From Pyxicephalus adspersus (lineage: Eukaryota > Chordata > Amphibia > Anura > Pyxicephalidae), in NCBI RefSeq assembly GCF_032062135.1, contig NC_092859.1:65004247-65068246 (forward strand): 64,000 nt of DNA. The letters are read 5' to 3'. Below, piece after piece: positions 10,621 through 23,843 of the stretch. A program made the translations under genes and the position numbers. Every line of letters begins with the position of its first letter. Position 1 is the first letter of the stretch. Under the pieces are notes generated by a model. The model did not search any database. It was not told where the DNA came from and saw only the letters and a program-made list of their open reading frames with translations.

Positions 10621-11779
10621 AACTTTTGTATTTTCATGTTTCCACTGTTCTTCTACACTTAGCTAGCAAATTTGGTGTTTCTAACATGTAAAGGGGCTTT
10701 GCTAAAAATGTTTAAAGTCGGCCTACTGATTCGCGAAATGGATTAGCCAAAATTTTGCGCACCGAAGTTCAAGGAAATTTTCGCGGAACTGTCAGAGGCC
10801 TTCTCGCTCATCCCTATTTACCAACCATACATAGTAATCAAACTATCCTTCTTTTAGCTTCCAAGCAAGAAATAAACACTGCATGTGCTTGATGTGCTGC
10901 AATGCCAGTGTCTTGCTCAATACTGTAGCTATGCTTTGGGTGCCATCCATATAACTGATGCCTTATAAGCACATACCACAATAATCTGCTTTAGGGTATC
11001 AGATAATTTGCTGAAGAAAATGTTCACCTTAGCTATATCCTTTCTATTACAGAAATTATATAATGCATATTAGGTAATATAGCTAAGATCCCCATATATC
11101 TTTTTTTCCTATAACTTTTTTTTTAATTATTCATATGCAAAGTATGACATACAAAGGCATAATATAAAGGATAGGTGAGGGTCAAAGTAAACAAAGAGTA
11201 ACAGAGTACAGGTAATAAACAATTGGCCACAAAACAGAGGGCAAAGCAAACAAATGTCTAACAAGAATAAATACAGATCTTGTACTGGGGTGTCCTGTAT
11301 TAAGGTGAGTACTTATCAGCCCAAGCAACTGAAGGAGTTTGCTGTGCACATTCAGGTACCCAAGGATAGCATAAACTAATATGAATTCATAAGCAATTCT
11401 ATGACTGTGATAGGGCTGAGTTCCCGCATGCTGTGCCCCCCCTCCTCCTCCCCCACCCCACCCCCTTTACCCCAAACACACACTGAGACAATAACTTGGT
11501 TAAATGCCCCCTTTGGGCCGTTTATTAACAAATAACTTAAATAATAACTCTTTTAATAAATAACCATAAAAATACCCATAAATAACAATATATAAACACA
11601 TAATCAACAAATAATAACAACTTACAAATAATCACAAATAACTGTAACCAATATAATAACAAAACATCCTTTCTTAAACACACCCCCTGGTTACTGCTCC
11701 TCTAAGGCCCTACTATTGTACCCCTTGCACCTAATGGGTCTGCACCGCCATGATATGTAATGCTTCCAGCTGCAAAAAT
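10621..11779. other. No gene; AT-rich DNA with probable interspersed repeats
   Basis: 10690-10825 holds a 'tcgcgaaatg...tttcgcgga...ctcgctcatcccta' block that I recall from frog repeat families. 11440-11700 contains a C-rich tract followed by a long A/T-rich stretch with many 'aataac' steps. 11100-11780 may be the 3' untranslated part of the adjacent reverse-strand L1, but I cannot show it. Confidence 0.4.
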
Positions 11780-12790
11780 TATTGTTGTTAATTTCTCGGT
11801 GGATCCAGTCCAAAAGAAAAATGAGCAGAGATGAGCTCACGAGAGACACAGTCTTGCTGACTGATAAAATGTAAGGCCCTAAAATTATTAGAGGTGCACA
11901 TGCACCAAAAGACTAGATCCTTCAGGCCTGGGGGAAAAGCAAGATTCCCATGGGGGAGTGAGCTGGGGAGAGTCCAGGAATGTTGAGAGATTTTACACAA
12001 ACTCTCCGGGTAGTGCCTATTGTAGAGTGAGCCTTGAGTTTTGGCATCCATATGTTGGAAAGCCAGAGAATGGCACACAGAGGCAACAGGAAAAAAGAAT
12101 TGCTGGACCAAAACCCACTGCTTGAATGAAGAATGCCTGCACCAGTCAACAACCTGGGTCAAGTGAGCGACCACATAATATGTCGAGAAGGCAGGCTACA
12201 ACTCACAGGTGGAGGACTGTTTTGCCAGATAATTGGAATATGCAGGAGTGCAGGAACTTAACGAAGGAGCTAGCTATCTGTATCAGCAGAGTTTGCAATA
12301 GATACAGCATACGTGGCAACACATCATGTTGATCACATAGGTACAGCGGAATCAGGCAAAAAGTTACAACACCCCGTATTTCCCTGTATAACTGCCTTGT
12401 GAGCTCCTCAGACAATGAGGGAGTTACATTAGTTTTAAAATAGTCGTTCAGCTCATTGGTAAAATCGTTAGAGGTTATTACGGCGCCATTGCCTGGACTT
12501 TGGTGCGGGGTGCGATAAGGTAAGTGTCAGGAACACTGGGCATAGTCTGAGAATGTGGTAGGGCCAATGTTGCAGGAATAGGCCCAGGGAGATCTTTGTG
12601 GAAAACCAGATATGGTCAATCCTAGTGTAGGAGTTGTGGGGCTTGGAAAAAAAAGTGAAATCCCTATCCATAAGGTGCAGTAATAGCCAAATAGCCAGGG
12701 AGAAGTTGAAATCCCCACCTAATATTAAATTTCCCTCCCCAAATTCCTCCAGACGCAGCAGTAAAAAAGTCAGGAACGAAAAGCTGGTAA
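11780..12790 (-). pseudogene. L1/Tx1-type LINE ORF2 remnant, internally deleted
   Basis: Read on the reverse strand, the endonuclease domain appears first: 'GGDFN' is encoded at 12705-12719, and 'SPHNSYTRIDHIW'-like sequence lies at about 12580-12650. The reading then jumps, near 12440, to the far C-terminal part: 'PRMLYLLQTLLIQI' at 12250-12340 and 'TQVVDWCRHSSFKQWV' near 12110-12170. The whole reverse-transcriptase core, including its catalytic Asp pair, is missing between them. Frames shift repeatedly. The homologous motifs occur in the much fuller forward-strand element at 46791-52065. No target duplication was identified. Confidence 0.82.
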
Positions 12791-13044
12791 GTTTGGGACA
12801 TGTAAATAGTTCCCAGAGTAACTAAGTTACCAATAGTAGTTTAACAAATCGGAGCCTAACATTAGTAATATTAGGCTTAACAGACAGTATTAGTCACACA
12901 CCTTCCTCATAATGAAACAAGCCAATCCTTTCGCACTCCAGGATCATCATGTGACACAGACAGTAGTTTGGCCAGATGTGTTCCATCAATCAAAACTTTG
13001 TTAAAGGCATAATTTATTGCGCATGCACCTCCTTCCTATTGTGT

Positions 13045-13621
13045 AGGCAAATTTACATATTCTGCATGACAGTTAAGCTTGGCCAAAATTGGGTCATGCA
13101 ACAGAGCAATGATCCCAAGCACGCCGGCAAATTTACAACAAAATGGCTAAAAAGGAAAAATATCAAGGTGTTGTAATGGCCCAGCTAAAGTCCAGGCCTC
13201 AACCTGATAGTAATTCTGTGGCAGGATCGTAAGAGACTGAGTTTAAATGAATGCCAAAAAATCCCAATAAAGTAAAGCAATGCTGTAAGGAAAAGTGGGA
13301 CAAAAGTAATTCCCAAAGATGTGGACACTGATAAAATCATATAGAAAATCCTTATTTCAAGTTAGTTCCACAAATGGTGATTTTACAGACTACTGAATCA
13401 CGGGGCACACATCCCTTTTCATAAATGGCTTCTTCATTTGGCCTCATTTTTGTTAAATAAATAATAACAATGTAGAATCTGTTGTGTGTTTTATTTTACC
13501 TGAGGTTACTTTTATAAATTTTAGAATCTGATAGATGATTTTTATTATGTCCTGAAAGGTAAAATCTTAGATAAATCCTGTAAATTGAACTAGGGTGTAC
13601 TTTCTTCTTCTCATGACTATA
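13045..13621 (+). mobile_element. Tc1-type DNA transposon remnant (3' half)
   Basis: The forward reading contains 'VMQQSNDPKHAGKFTTKWLK', the second-Asp region of Tc1/mariner DDE transposases (normally ..DNDPKHts..). 'KNIKVL' and a degraded version of the 'WP.QSPDLNPIE' motif follow, the latter interrupted by stops. The following noncoding part ends in 'gggtgtactttcttcttctc', which resembles the Tc1 terminal repeat, near 13592-13621. The left end and N-terminal DNA-binding domains are missing. 12830-13044 may hold more of the same element but is not readable. Confidence 0.75.
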
Positions 13622-14449
13622 GATAGAAGATACTTGAATATAGACTATTTGACTATACACTACTTGACTATAGATAGAATATACTTGTTTAGAAGTCTTA
13701 ATTTTGAATGCTCAGTTGCTTATTCCACCCTTAGACGGTGGGTCTGACAAGTGTTAGACCAACGACTGGGTTTGATGACCAGCAGCTTGCCACTAGCAAG
13801 TGAACCCAGAAAGAACATGATGTTCAGGGCATTGGCTACCTCTTTATAGAGGATGCTAAAATAATGAACTGAGGTCTTGAACAACAACCTTGCTTAATTT
13901 CATTATATAACCTTTTACAGTAGACCATTCAAGTGGTATTTATAGTAAACAATGTCACAGTGCATGGTCAAAGTATGATAATCACATGATATATGTGTGT
14001 TATAGAAGCAATAATTTATGATTCAAAGCTTCCTATAAATGGGTAAATGAGCTCCTCCTGTAAATAGATGATTACAATTTTCTTTCCTTAAGGCTGCTGA
14101 GACCCAAAATAGTTAAATGGGGCTCACAATACCATTTACCATAAACACTAAAGGGTTTATTTATAAAGCTGTGAGTATGACATTCACTAAACATTTGGTG
14201 CAGCTGAATCTTCAGGGTGCATAAATGTCAGGACTGATTCACTAGTGAATGTTTAGGAAAAATGACATTACCTTATTTATTATTATGACCATAACACAAA
14301 TCTGTGCTTATCTGAGTAATTTTCCTATCTGTGTAATTCCAAAACACTAATACCAGGGACTAATTTACCTTTAGCTATAGTCAGCTTGCAAGTGGCAGAG
14401 AAAATGAGAAGACTATTATTTAACATATGTATTAAATACAGACAGCTTC
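13622..14449. other. Unassigned intergenic DNA
   Basis: No coding evidence. A short 'gactatagatagaa' motif is imperfectly repeated at 13615-13690. A stretch near 14090-14280 reads like decayed dispersed repeat ('gggtttatttataaagct'). Confidence 0.4.
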
Positions 14450-14725
14450 TGTAAATCTCAGTCAGGACACATTTGCATGGAGTTTTTTATGTTTTTCCCA
14501 TGTTTGTATGGGTTTCTTCTGGGTGTACTGGTTTCTTCCCATATCCCAAAAACAGGCAGTTGGGATAATTGGCTTCACCCAAAACTGGCCTTAGACTGTT
14601 AATGACATATGATTATGGAAGGGACGTTAGATTGTAAAACCTTTTAAGGGGCAGATAGTGACATAACTGTGGACTTTGTAAAGTACTGTGCATATGTTGG
14701 CGCTATATAAATACAAGATAATTAT
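14450..14725 (+). repeat. Dispersed short repeat, common vertebrate/frog type
   Basis: Contains 'tttgcatggagttttttatg', 'gggtttcttctgggtgtact', 'ggtttcttcccatatcccaa' and, at its end, 'gttggcgctatataaataca'. I recall this series as a very abundant interspersed repeat in amphibian genomes. I cannot name the family with confidence, and no internal polymerase III boxes are evident. Confidence 0.55.
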
Positions 14726-16854
14726 AAGGAAAAAATAATCCCATGACATATTTATCAGCCATTTCTTATCCACTTCTGTTATCTTTAGACTCATCAGTGC
14801 TTCCACAATACATAATAAATGGTTAAGAACGTTTGTTTGCAAAAGGTCTCTGAATTTATTTATTTATAACAAGCTCTGCATTGAAAAATGTGAATAAACA
14901 TGGATGTTAATTAATAGATTCTTTGCCGAATTCTCCTTTGGAAGCGAATGACCTGGTAGTGCATTCAAGTATTTAATTTATTTGATTTGTAGAAACCAAT
15001 GCTGAATAAAGAATTAAACATGTGTAATTAAGAAGCTTACAAAATGTTAAGCAAATGTAAAATTAAAATATGGGGTGCATAATTGTTGCTTTAATAAAGC
15101 TTAAACTTAAATGTTTAATTTTAAACATTTGAACAACTGGTGTGTAACTATTTAGTGAGCTAAACTTCTGGCAATAAAATGACTTGTCAGGTAGTACAAA
15201 GGATAGTTAAATAATAAACCTGTATGCAGTGATAGTACATTCAATTTTGAAGCACTGCAAAACATGTGTTATGTTGCATTGCCCTAATACAATAGGGCAA
15301 CAGCAACAAGAATACACCTAAATAATCTATCATTTTTTTAGGAGTCAGTTTGTAATATTGGTATTATTTGTTATATATATATATTATATATGTATTTGTT
15401 TTATGCACCTTGACTCCGTGCACAATATACTGTTTTTATATTCAATTGTTGAGTGTTTACTCTTATGCTGAAGACCGCCTTAAAACTTACAGGAGGAATT
15501 TTTATTATTGAACTACCATTCATACCATATTGGATATTATCCTCAATAATAATTCAAAAAAACTTTTAAAAAATATGCAATTTTCTGAATGAAAAGGGGA
15601 GAGGGGTTTTATTCTAGACTTAGTTACTCAGATTCAGACTCAATACTGGATACCATGAGCCCACAGTCACAGGAGATGTGCAGAATGACAATGCGTGGCT
15701 TTACCCAAAGAACCACTGGTGCTAGACTGAGGAGGGGGTAAGTAGAACATGTTTTTTTTGTATCCTAAATTCCCACAGGAGGAAAAATCTGTAGTTGCAC
15801 TTTAAAGGGGGTATTGTGTAAAGTGATTTTTTCTGAATTTTTTTTTCTCATGGCTAAAAAGGTTACCTTCATTTTTAGCTCCTTGCCTGCTCCTCACCAC
15901 TAATATATACCCTGTTTTCACACCCTGTGCTTCATAACCTCAATGTTGGTCTGTTTCAGAACATACAGAGGCTTAATGACCTTCTCCTAACCCTCAAAGT
16001 CAACCTTGGAGCCTGGCAATTTGCTGCTAACATTGAGCACGTTTCATGAGAAAAAAAACTTAAGTTGTTCAACAATGGTATAGGTGGTAATAGAATTGTG
16101 ACATCCAGATTCCAAAGTCATACACTGTGAGCAATAAATGGAGCATTCATGCTATATATTTCAAATACTTATATAATACGTACATATATAAGGGAAAATA
16201 CCTGAAATTTAAAATATTTTTATTTTGTTGGATTTACAATGGAAGAATTTAAATCTAAAACTTTAGTGCCTGAAAAGCTGCCCAAGGGCCATATGTTGCC
16301 TTTTGGTATGTTTCAGTATGTTTTGTGCAGACCCCAGATGGGGATGAGAGATTTGCAAAAGATGCAGATGATTTGTAAAGGGCCTATAAAGGTAGTGATC
16401 TCTAGCAAACTCTTGTAACTTGTTTTCAGTCTCCTCCAGCAGGTCTACAAGTTCATACTTGTAACATGTCTGTAGTTTCTGACAATCTTCTGTAGAATTA
16501 TATATACTGAATATTATGTGTGCCCCCACTATGAGTTGTTGACTGGATGCTTTAGGATTTTGCCCAACCATTTTGAGATTTCTTTTAAAAAATGTTCATA
16601 AAGGTAGTTTAACTCTTTTCAAAAAAAGCACAATTTGGCAACTTTGGCAAAGAAGACCATATTTAATTTCTGTTGGTGGTGTTCATTATTTCTAGGAATA
16701 GCTCCACGACTGTTTATTCATGCAATTTAATTAGCCAGTCATGTGACAAGCACATTAAACTATGTAGATGTAGGGCAGAAGGTGTTCAAAATTAATCACA
16801 TCAAACTCCAGAATTAGGAAAAATGTAAATTAAGTAATTGAACAGGGAGATTCA
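14726..16854. other. No supported gene; AT-rich intergenic DNA
   Basis: Low-GC sequence. A 102-codon reverse reading frame at 16263-16571 has no recognisable domain and no splice or neighbour support. A short TA run lies near 15376-15395. Confidence 0.4.
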
Positions 16855-18720
16855 TGTAGTACAGTTTCTCTTCCAGCAAGCAGCCTAGTGGTAATACACC
16901 TTACTTAGTTCTTCCCAGAAAGTTTTAGCAGGTTGCTCTGCCCGGCTGCCATGCCTCCCCTGCCCATCTCTCATTGGCAGCTCTAATCCTCTGCATGGAT
17001 CTCAGTGAGGCTGCTCTGTGCTCAGCTGTCATCCAGAAGGTTGCTGCTGCCGATGAGAGTTGGGCGGGGAACCTCAGCACACAGTTCAGCCTTCATGGGA
17101 GTGAGACACAGGCAGCCTCGCCCCCATCTGATAGCACGAGCTTGGATTTCTATTTTTAAAAAAAGAATAAAGTTGCCTCTAAAATATATCTGGTCGAGTG
17201 GGCATGTTTAATGAAGTCGCTGGTAGTGCTGTGAAAGCTGTGTGAAACAGCATGTCATTCTGCAGCCTCACAGCTCTCTGTGTACAAACCTCCATATCAC
17301 CTAAACTGTATGTCATATTGATTTGAAATTTTCAGGGTGCCCCAGGGACTCTTAGAGATACAAAGAACCACAATTTCAGCCACCCCCCCCCCCCAGCTTT
17401 GTAGAATTTCAAAGTATGGGGGTCACAAATGTAAATAGGTATGGAAATTTACCTTTGGGGTTGCTGTTTCAAAGGAGAGTGCAACTAGGAGTCCTAAATT
17501 GTAAATGCAAATTAGGGACCCCGGTGCCACCAGCATAGCAAGGAGCATTGGGATGGGGCCCCTAAATAAATACCTACCTGTCACAAACTATCATTACTAT
17601 CAAACTGCCCTGTGTGCTTCTCCTCTTTGAACCCCAATTTCTCTAAAGGGGGGGGGGGGTGTACAAAACTGAAAGTATAGGTGCAAGTGTGGAACACATT
17701 CTCCCCCTACAATTTCATTACTACAGCATCATTAGCAACATAAAAAACTCAGCCCATCAAAATAGGCTTCCCTGCCCTGTTACACTGTCCACTTCCAACA
17801 TTTTGAACCTGAATTTCCCTGAAATGGGGAGGTATAAGAAACCAAAAATGTAGGTACAAGTGGAGAACATCTGTGGTTGACATCCCCTAAAACTTTTGGC
17901 ATCATTAGAACATAAAATCTGCCCACTAAAATTTAATGGTATTTAGGTACTGGAAGAGTACACTCATGTGTAACAAGGAAGTGCATTTTAATGGAAAGTT
18001 TTTTTTATGTTGTAATGATGCCATGGTGATGAAAGCCACAAGTGTCTCCCACTTCCACCTATATTTTTTTTTCTCTGCACCTTTTCATTCTAGAGAATTT
18101 GAGGTTCGAGGTAGAGATGCAGACAGATATGTGTAAAAGAGCAGGCAGCACATTTGGATAGGTAGAGATTTTTTATGTTCTCATAATGCCATAGTAATGA
18201 CATTTTAGAATGGTTTAGCCACAAGTGTTCCCCACTTGCACCTACAATTTCCATTTCCTATGCCTCCACATTTTAGAGTAGTTGTGGTTCAAAGAAAAAA
18301 AGCAGACAGAGTAGCATAGCATGACACTTATAGTTCTGTGAAAAGTAGGAATAAACTTGCATTTTCATTTTAGACTCTTTTTTGAAATAGCAACCCCAAT
18401 GTTCAATTTTCACAATTTTTAAACTTGTTACCCCCTAGCTGTGAGGGTCCCCTGTGTACCTTAAAAATTTCAAGTCAATATGACTAATTTTAGGAGATAT
18501 GAAGGTTTGAACACAGCGAGTTGTTAGGTTGCAGAATATGACAAGCAGCTTTAACACTCACACAGCTATCACACTGCATTGACAATGACATCATTACACA
18601 CTGTGGATAAAGTTCACAACCAGTTTTTTTTTTTTTTTTTTTTTTTTTTTATAGAATATGGACAGTGATGAGAAGGGGCTGTCTTGTCCCCATCTGATGT
18701 CACAGGCATGATGCTATTAA
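16855..18720. repeat. Foldback-like repeat with long imperfect inverted arms
   Basis: The segment at about 17215-17345 ('catgtcattctgcagcctca', then 'cctccatatcacctaaactg', then 'ttgatttgaaattttcaggg') is the imperfect reverse complement of 18440-18590 ('aaatttcaagtcaatatgac', 'aggagatatgaaggtttg', 'ggttgcagaatatgacaag'). Between the arms, short blocks ('cacttgcacctaca', 'ttgaaccccaatttct') recur in both orientations. The left part matches sequences inside Harbinger copies A (30110-30800), B (45960-46340) and C (63050-63870). A run of 27 Ts lies at 18624-18650. No coding capacity was found. Confidence 0.65.
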
Positions 18721-18739
18721 AGCATCACCACATTTTTAA

Positions 18740-18776
18740 CATTATATAAAAGAGTGAGTTTCTCTTTTATATAATG
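18740..18776. repeat. Perfect 15-bp inverted repeat (hairpin)
   Basis: Arms 18740-18754 and 18762-18776 are exact reverse complements ('cattatataaaagag') around a 7-base loop. It is probably the centre or end of a decayed MITE. Confidence 0.8.
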
Positions 18777-18779
18777 GAA

Positions 18780-21700
18780 AAATGTGTGCTTTTTGGTTTT
18801 TACACTTTTTTTGGGAGGACCTCTCCTCTTCAGTCTTTACTTCCATTTCAGTAAAGACTTAAGGGGTAATCCACAAAAACTTGGGGATATTTGTGCACAT
18901 GCATCTTCAGAGGCTTTATTATAATGTAAGCATCAGAGCCCGAGGTGGAAGCTGAGCCAGCGTGGGCCTGCTGGGTTCGTTTTGTTAAAGGATCAAGTGA
19001 AAAAAAAACGTTTTTGCAAAAGTTCACTTTAAATATAGCCTCAGGGGCACATCTGAAGTTAGGCTGAACTAAGCCTAGCTTGTTACACCACATTCATTAT
19101 ACTTTTACACTACTACAAAGGAATACACTCCTAAAACTTAGAAAGTTTGGGTCACAATACATGGCATTGGACAGTTGTGGCAAAATACATAGAATGGAAA
19201 AATTGGATATAATAACGAGGCAGGCATTATAAAGTTGGAACAAAGTATAGGGGGAAGGTAGAACACTGAAACAATAAGAGGTTACTGGACACCTATGGCA
19301 TAAATAACTGGGAGCACTAAAATTGCCGTGTTTTACCACACCCCCTTTTTGACCACCCAGCTACAGCTTCCCACCACCCAGCTGAAAAAAATTTCTGGGT
19401 AGAACACTGTCCTACTCCAACCTCATGGGGCTAGCAATGACAGGAACGGTGCCTGTTACATGCAGATATACAACTATGAGGCTGTAGATAGAGTCAAATA
19501 CCAGAATCTAGATCTGCTATTTTTCAGAAGGAAAGCAAAAAAGAAAAATATTTAGGATAGTGTTTAGGAGTAATAAACATGTCTAGATTATCTGTGTACC
19601 ATAGCAAATCTCCATCTATTAAGTTCAGGTCAACTTAAAATGAATATGAATCTATTAAAAAAAATTGGATTCCCATGTTTCATGAAAAAATGTCAGTAAG
19701 TTTAAATATATTTTCAAAAATTTTACTTTTAGCTTGAATACCAAGTGCAATTATGGTATGCTTTTTAGCAAAGCAGCAGCTATTGACTGTGAATGTAGTT
19801 GCTTGACAATTTGAAGATTATATCATTTAAAGCATCCTAAGGGTGTTTATATGTGGTATAATTTTTACGATTTATATTACTGCTTTTACTTCAGCCTTGA
19901 ACATAAGAAAAGAAAAACACTATGGCAATTGCCACTCAATCACCTTGAAATGTTTAACTGTTCATATTGTGCTATATAGTAATTGCTGTACTATGGCCAA
20001 CTGACCAGGCTGTTTGTTCTTTTTCAGCACTGATTTGAGTGACTCAGGTTGTGTTTTTACAATCAGCATTGTCCATTGTTGTATGCTTTTGCTCAATAAC
20101 CAATCTGGAGATAATTCGCTGTAACAAATGTTCACGGGCACTCTTTACTTGTTTTAGTTTGACTGAGCATGTGCAACCCTGTTGCATTAAAAAAAGGAGT
20201 ATACAAACTGTCCTAATATATAATTATTTATTTTATTAGGAGGGTAGTAATAGAACATGACCATGGGTAGCTCGGACCCTCTATTCCAGCTTTGAACAAC
20301 ACCAACTCCCCACAAACCCCCACCCTGCTTACCAACCTTTCCCCACCATTATTGACACCGACACCAGTATGCACCAAAATTGGCTGGCAATGTCATGGAC
20401 CAACTACAGTGCACCGTTATATCTGAATACAGTGGGAGCTGCTCAACTGATAAACTCTGAGTAGATGAGTGGCTGCAAGCAGTGGCTTATGTGAAGCTTT
20501 TAAAGTGCATTCTCTGATGTTTTTCATAACCACTTTATACATTTTTGTGTGTCTACATTTCTCAACAAAAAGATGAGCTACAAATAGGGGAGACTTTAAT
20601 TCATTTGTTTCAATGGCCATGACCAGTGATTTTGTGCTACCTTATACTGCACCAGCAATTTATAGTATGTTTTTAAACCATCAGCTTATCAGCCAAAAAA
20701 CTGTTTGGTCAAGTGCTTAGTGCAGATCATGCTCATTGGCTGTATTTCATTAGGGGTGGAAGTCCCCTTTGTGTAAATCCCTGCAGTGAATTGTGGCAAA
20801 CGTGGTGCTCATACACTAAACTATTCTGTTATGCACAATCCAGCTTCCCCAAATTCTGCAACCCTGGCACTGATGAGGAATTGGGAAGAGGCAAAGTAGC
20901 ATTACTTTATTTTTTTAAGTACCGTAATGTTAAATTACCTTGTTGCCCATTAAAGTTAATGCCTTTAGGTTGGATACTTACTTGCAAGAAATAGCTAGTA
21001 TACAGATTGAAGTTGGTTGGGCCCAACTCGGGGCCACGTATGGAGGGATTGAGAGCTTAGCATAAATTAAGGTAAGTGTTGTATTTTTATTATTTCCGAC
21101 AGTTCTGCTTAAGAAATTTAAGTGTGTAAGAAATGATGATTACTATTGAGAATAATGTCTAATACAATATAAATAAGAATTCAGTAATAAGAATTCCACC
21201 TGTAAGGCAGTTATCAGCAAAGGAGTAAACATTCAACAATTGTTTATAAAAACATTATATTGTGGACAGAGTAAAGGTGCAGAAAAAGAGTAGCATACTA
21301 CAAATAAACATTCACCTTATTTTACATTACAGAATAAATAAAAAAAGTATTTTCTAAACCACATCCTTGTTTATTCCTCTTCAGAGTCTGCAATGTATTT
21401 ATAGAAATAACCCTGGTCAATATTCCACAACAAGCAGCATAATACAGCTAAAGTTCTCCTAGGAATATTAAATATACTTAATTGACTATGTACATTCTTT
21501 TTTTAACCTGATCTTGGAAGGATATTATTTATCCAAAATATTACTAAAATAAAGAGAAAAGAAGGGACAAATGGGAGAAAAAATACACCTGCCAGTGCTT
21601 ATTTAAAATGGATTAAATCATCTTATATTGATGACTAAAATTCATACATAAATGTTCATGCCGCTGTTTTTTTTTTTTTTTCATTTTTTATTATTTCTTG

Positions 21701-22705
21701 TCTTAATTATAAAGTGTGAAAAAGTCAGTGGGAAATATTGCATATTCATACCATTTAAACTATTTGAGTAGGTTATTGAGTGCTATAGTATACGTATGCA
21801 TCTGTTTTGCTTCTTATCAAATATGCAGTTTCTATTAAATATCGTTAGGGACAAATATTTGTCAAATTTATTAGGAAGTCAAGTTTTAGCATGTCTAGGT
21901 GCAACATTTACAGATGGCTTAATAAAAACTGAAAAAAAATTAAAATTATAAAAAATTATGCAACTGATGTAGACTTTATCGTAGACTGTTTGACAGTTTA
22001 CAGCCAAAGGATATTCATTCAAACATGTTGACAAAATCACTAGAAGAAGAAGAAGGGCCTGCTAAAAGAGAGATAATAAATGATAACAAAGCATAAAGAT
22101 ATAGATAGAAGCAATGTCAGTTCTGCAATAAATAATAAAATAACCTGCCTAATCGCACTTTTTTTTTAAAAAAATACACTTACCAATCCCCATCTTGTCA
22201 AGGGCGCCGCCATCTTCACCTTCCCACTTTCCAGGTTCAAATCTTCAATCATCTTGATTGGCCCAGCTGGGAGGATGTGACTCCCATGCTTTCACGCAGG
22301 TGTTCATTCAGTCCCAGCTACCCTGGAGAGATGTGGGGATACTTGGCATATGCCAGCATTGTGTGTGTGTTATTTCTAAAAAAAAAATGCAATCAGTGTG
22401 TTCTATTGCAGAAGGAACATGGCCCAAGATTTTTGTAAGAAAAGGCTGAGCCAGAATTACAAGCAGCACCATCTGTAAAGCATTAAAATGTGTAAAAGGA
22501 TCATTAAAAAAACAATATAGAATTTAGATTCTTCAACTGGTCATAAATAGGAATTACTTTTCAGGACTGTTATGAACTGTAATGGAACAGAAATTTATAT
22601 CACATAGGATACCCTTATAAAAATTACTGCAATTGATGCATGAAAAGAGCATTGAAAACATTAGGGGAAATACTGTTAGTAGTAAGGTTTCACAATTACT
22701 GTCCA
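18780..22705. other. No supported gene; AT-rich intergenic DNA
   Basis: Nearly 4 kb with no recognisable exon, RNA gene or named element. 22190-22490 has higher GC and looks like a dispersed repeat, but I cannot assign it. Several homopolymer A and T runs occur (for example near 21670). Confidence 0.45.
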
Positions 22706-23227
22706 AGCACTATGGCCCTGATTTATCAATGAAATGCGCGCCAATATACAAGACGTTTTTCTGCGGGCCAGAGCCAAGTGCTAGTACACACACCTTCATT
22801 TGCCAGCGGGATTCCTGCCTTGATAAATGAGCAATAGGGGTCGCAAATCTGCCAATTAAGGTGATTAGTTTTCAGCTGCGCAATTAAGGAGGATCTGTTA
22901 AGCTGTCAATAGTGAGATCATAGCAATTAATTAGCGCACACCTGCTCCCTGTTCTGTGTGCATCTACAGTTCATTACAGGTCAAATAGAATCTTTAATGC
23001 TTCATCTTCTTTTGGGTAAGTGCTACTTTTTTAGGTTTAAACCACATTGATTGCCAAGTTCACAAGCAGGGTCAAGCACTCTTACATACCAGATAGTATG
23101 TTTATTTATGTGTTTACATGATTCTAATCAAATTAGTAATTTTGTATAGAAAAATGCCAGGGACAAACATATTTTATTGCTTTTTGCCAACAAACTAATT
23201 TTTTTTTTTTTTTTGCTCCTCAAACCA

Positions 23228-23628
23228 ATGACCAGAATGTCAAAAGGCGTTTATGCCAGTCCCACCAAGTCATCCATGACCTGTACATGTTTCTGGAAGG
23301 TAAAATTGCAGCAAAAACAAAGAGAAGCTAGGCTGTGATGAGGCTTCTGGACTCTCTATATATTTTAGGAAGGGAGTCCTTTGAAACCACATCGCCCCTA
23401 ATTTGTGCACTGAGCCAGTCTACAGTTTCTTGGGTGTTTATGAAGGTTTCAATGCCATTGTGGACCTTAGCCCACTAAATATTCAATTCCTCACATCAGC
23501 TTGAGAATGGAGGAACATAAAGGTGGATTTCCCCTTTAACCAAAAGCAATATCATCCACAAATGTACGGTAGTCTGTGATGTGACATTCCAGAGGCTTGG
23601 CAGCACAGCAGAGGGATGGTATTGCCCT
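23228..23628 (+). pseudogene. Second, inverted HARBI1-type transposase fragment (copy A)
   Basis: The forward reading contains 'VIHDLYMFLEGKIAAKTKRS', 'LLDSLYILGR', then a 'QTTSPLICALSQSTVSWVF'-like segment, 'FNQKQYHP' and 'VVCDVTFQRL'. These are the same N-terminal and mid-domain blocks as the reverse-strand transposase next door, but diverged and opposite in orientation. Several stops and at least one frame slip occur. It ends at a plausible donor (CCCT|GTAAAG at 23628/23629). Equivalent pieces stand at the same place in copies B and C, so this inverted arrangement predates their spread. Confidence 0.7.
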
Positions 23629-23843
23629 GTAAAGAAATAGATTACATTTCTAGGATGTGTTAAGCAGCATGGTTAATCATGCTTTAGTGGTAACTACATG
23701 GTGCTGGATTGTAGTTTTCATGCTTTTCTGGCTGCATAAGCAATGCTTGCCCAAATCTAAACTAAATTTCACTCTGCCCTAGTTTGGCAATGTGTTTTTG
23801 TAAAGTGTCACATAAAGGTCCAGCTCTTACACAAATATGTCTG

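Noticed and set aside
16263..16571. 102-codon reverse open frame
   Set aside because: No recognisable domain, no splice signals that extend it, and no conservation within the window.
20713..20994. 93-codon forward open frame
   Set aside because: No domain, low-complexity surroundings and no supporting neighbours. Consistent with chance in AT-rich DNA.
22225..22260. Polymerase III B-box-like 'ggttcaaatct'
   Set aside because: No A box at the right distance and no tRNA fold, so no tRNA or SINE call is supported.
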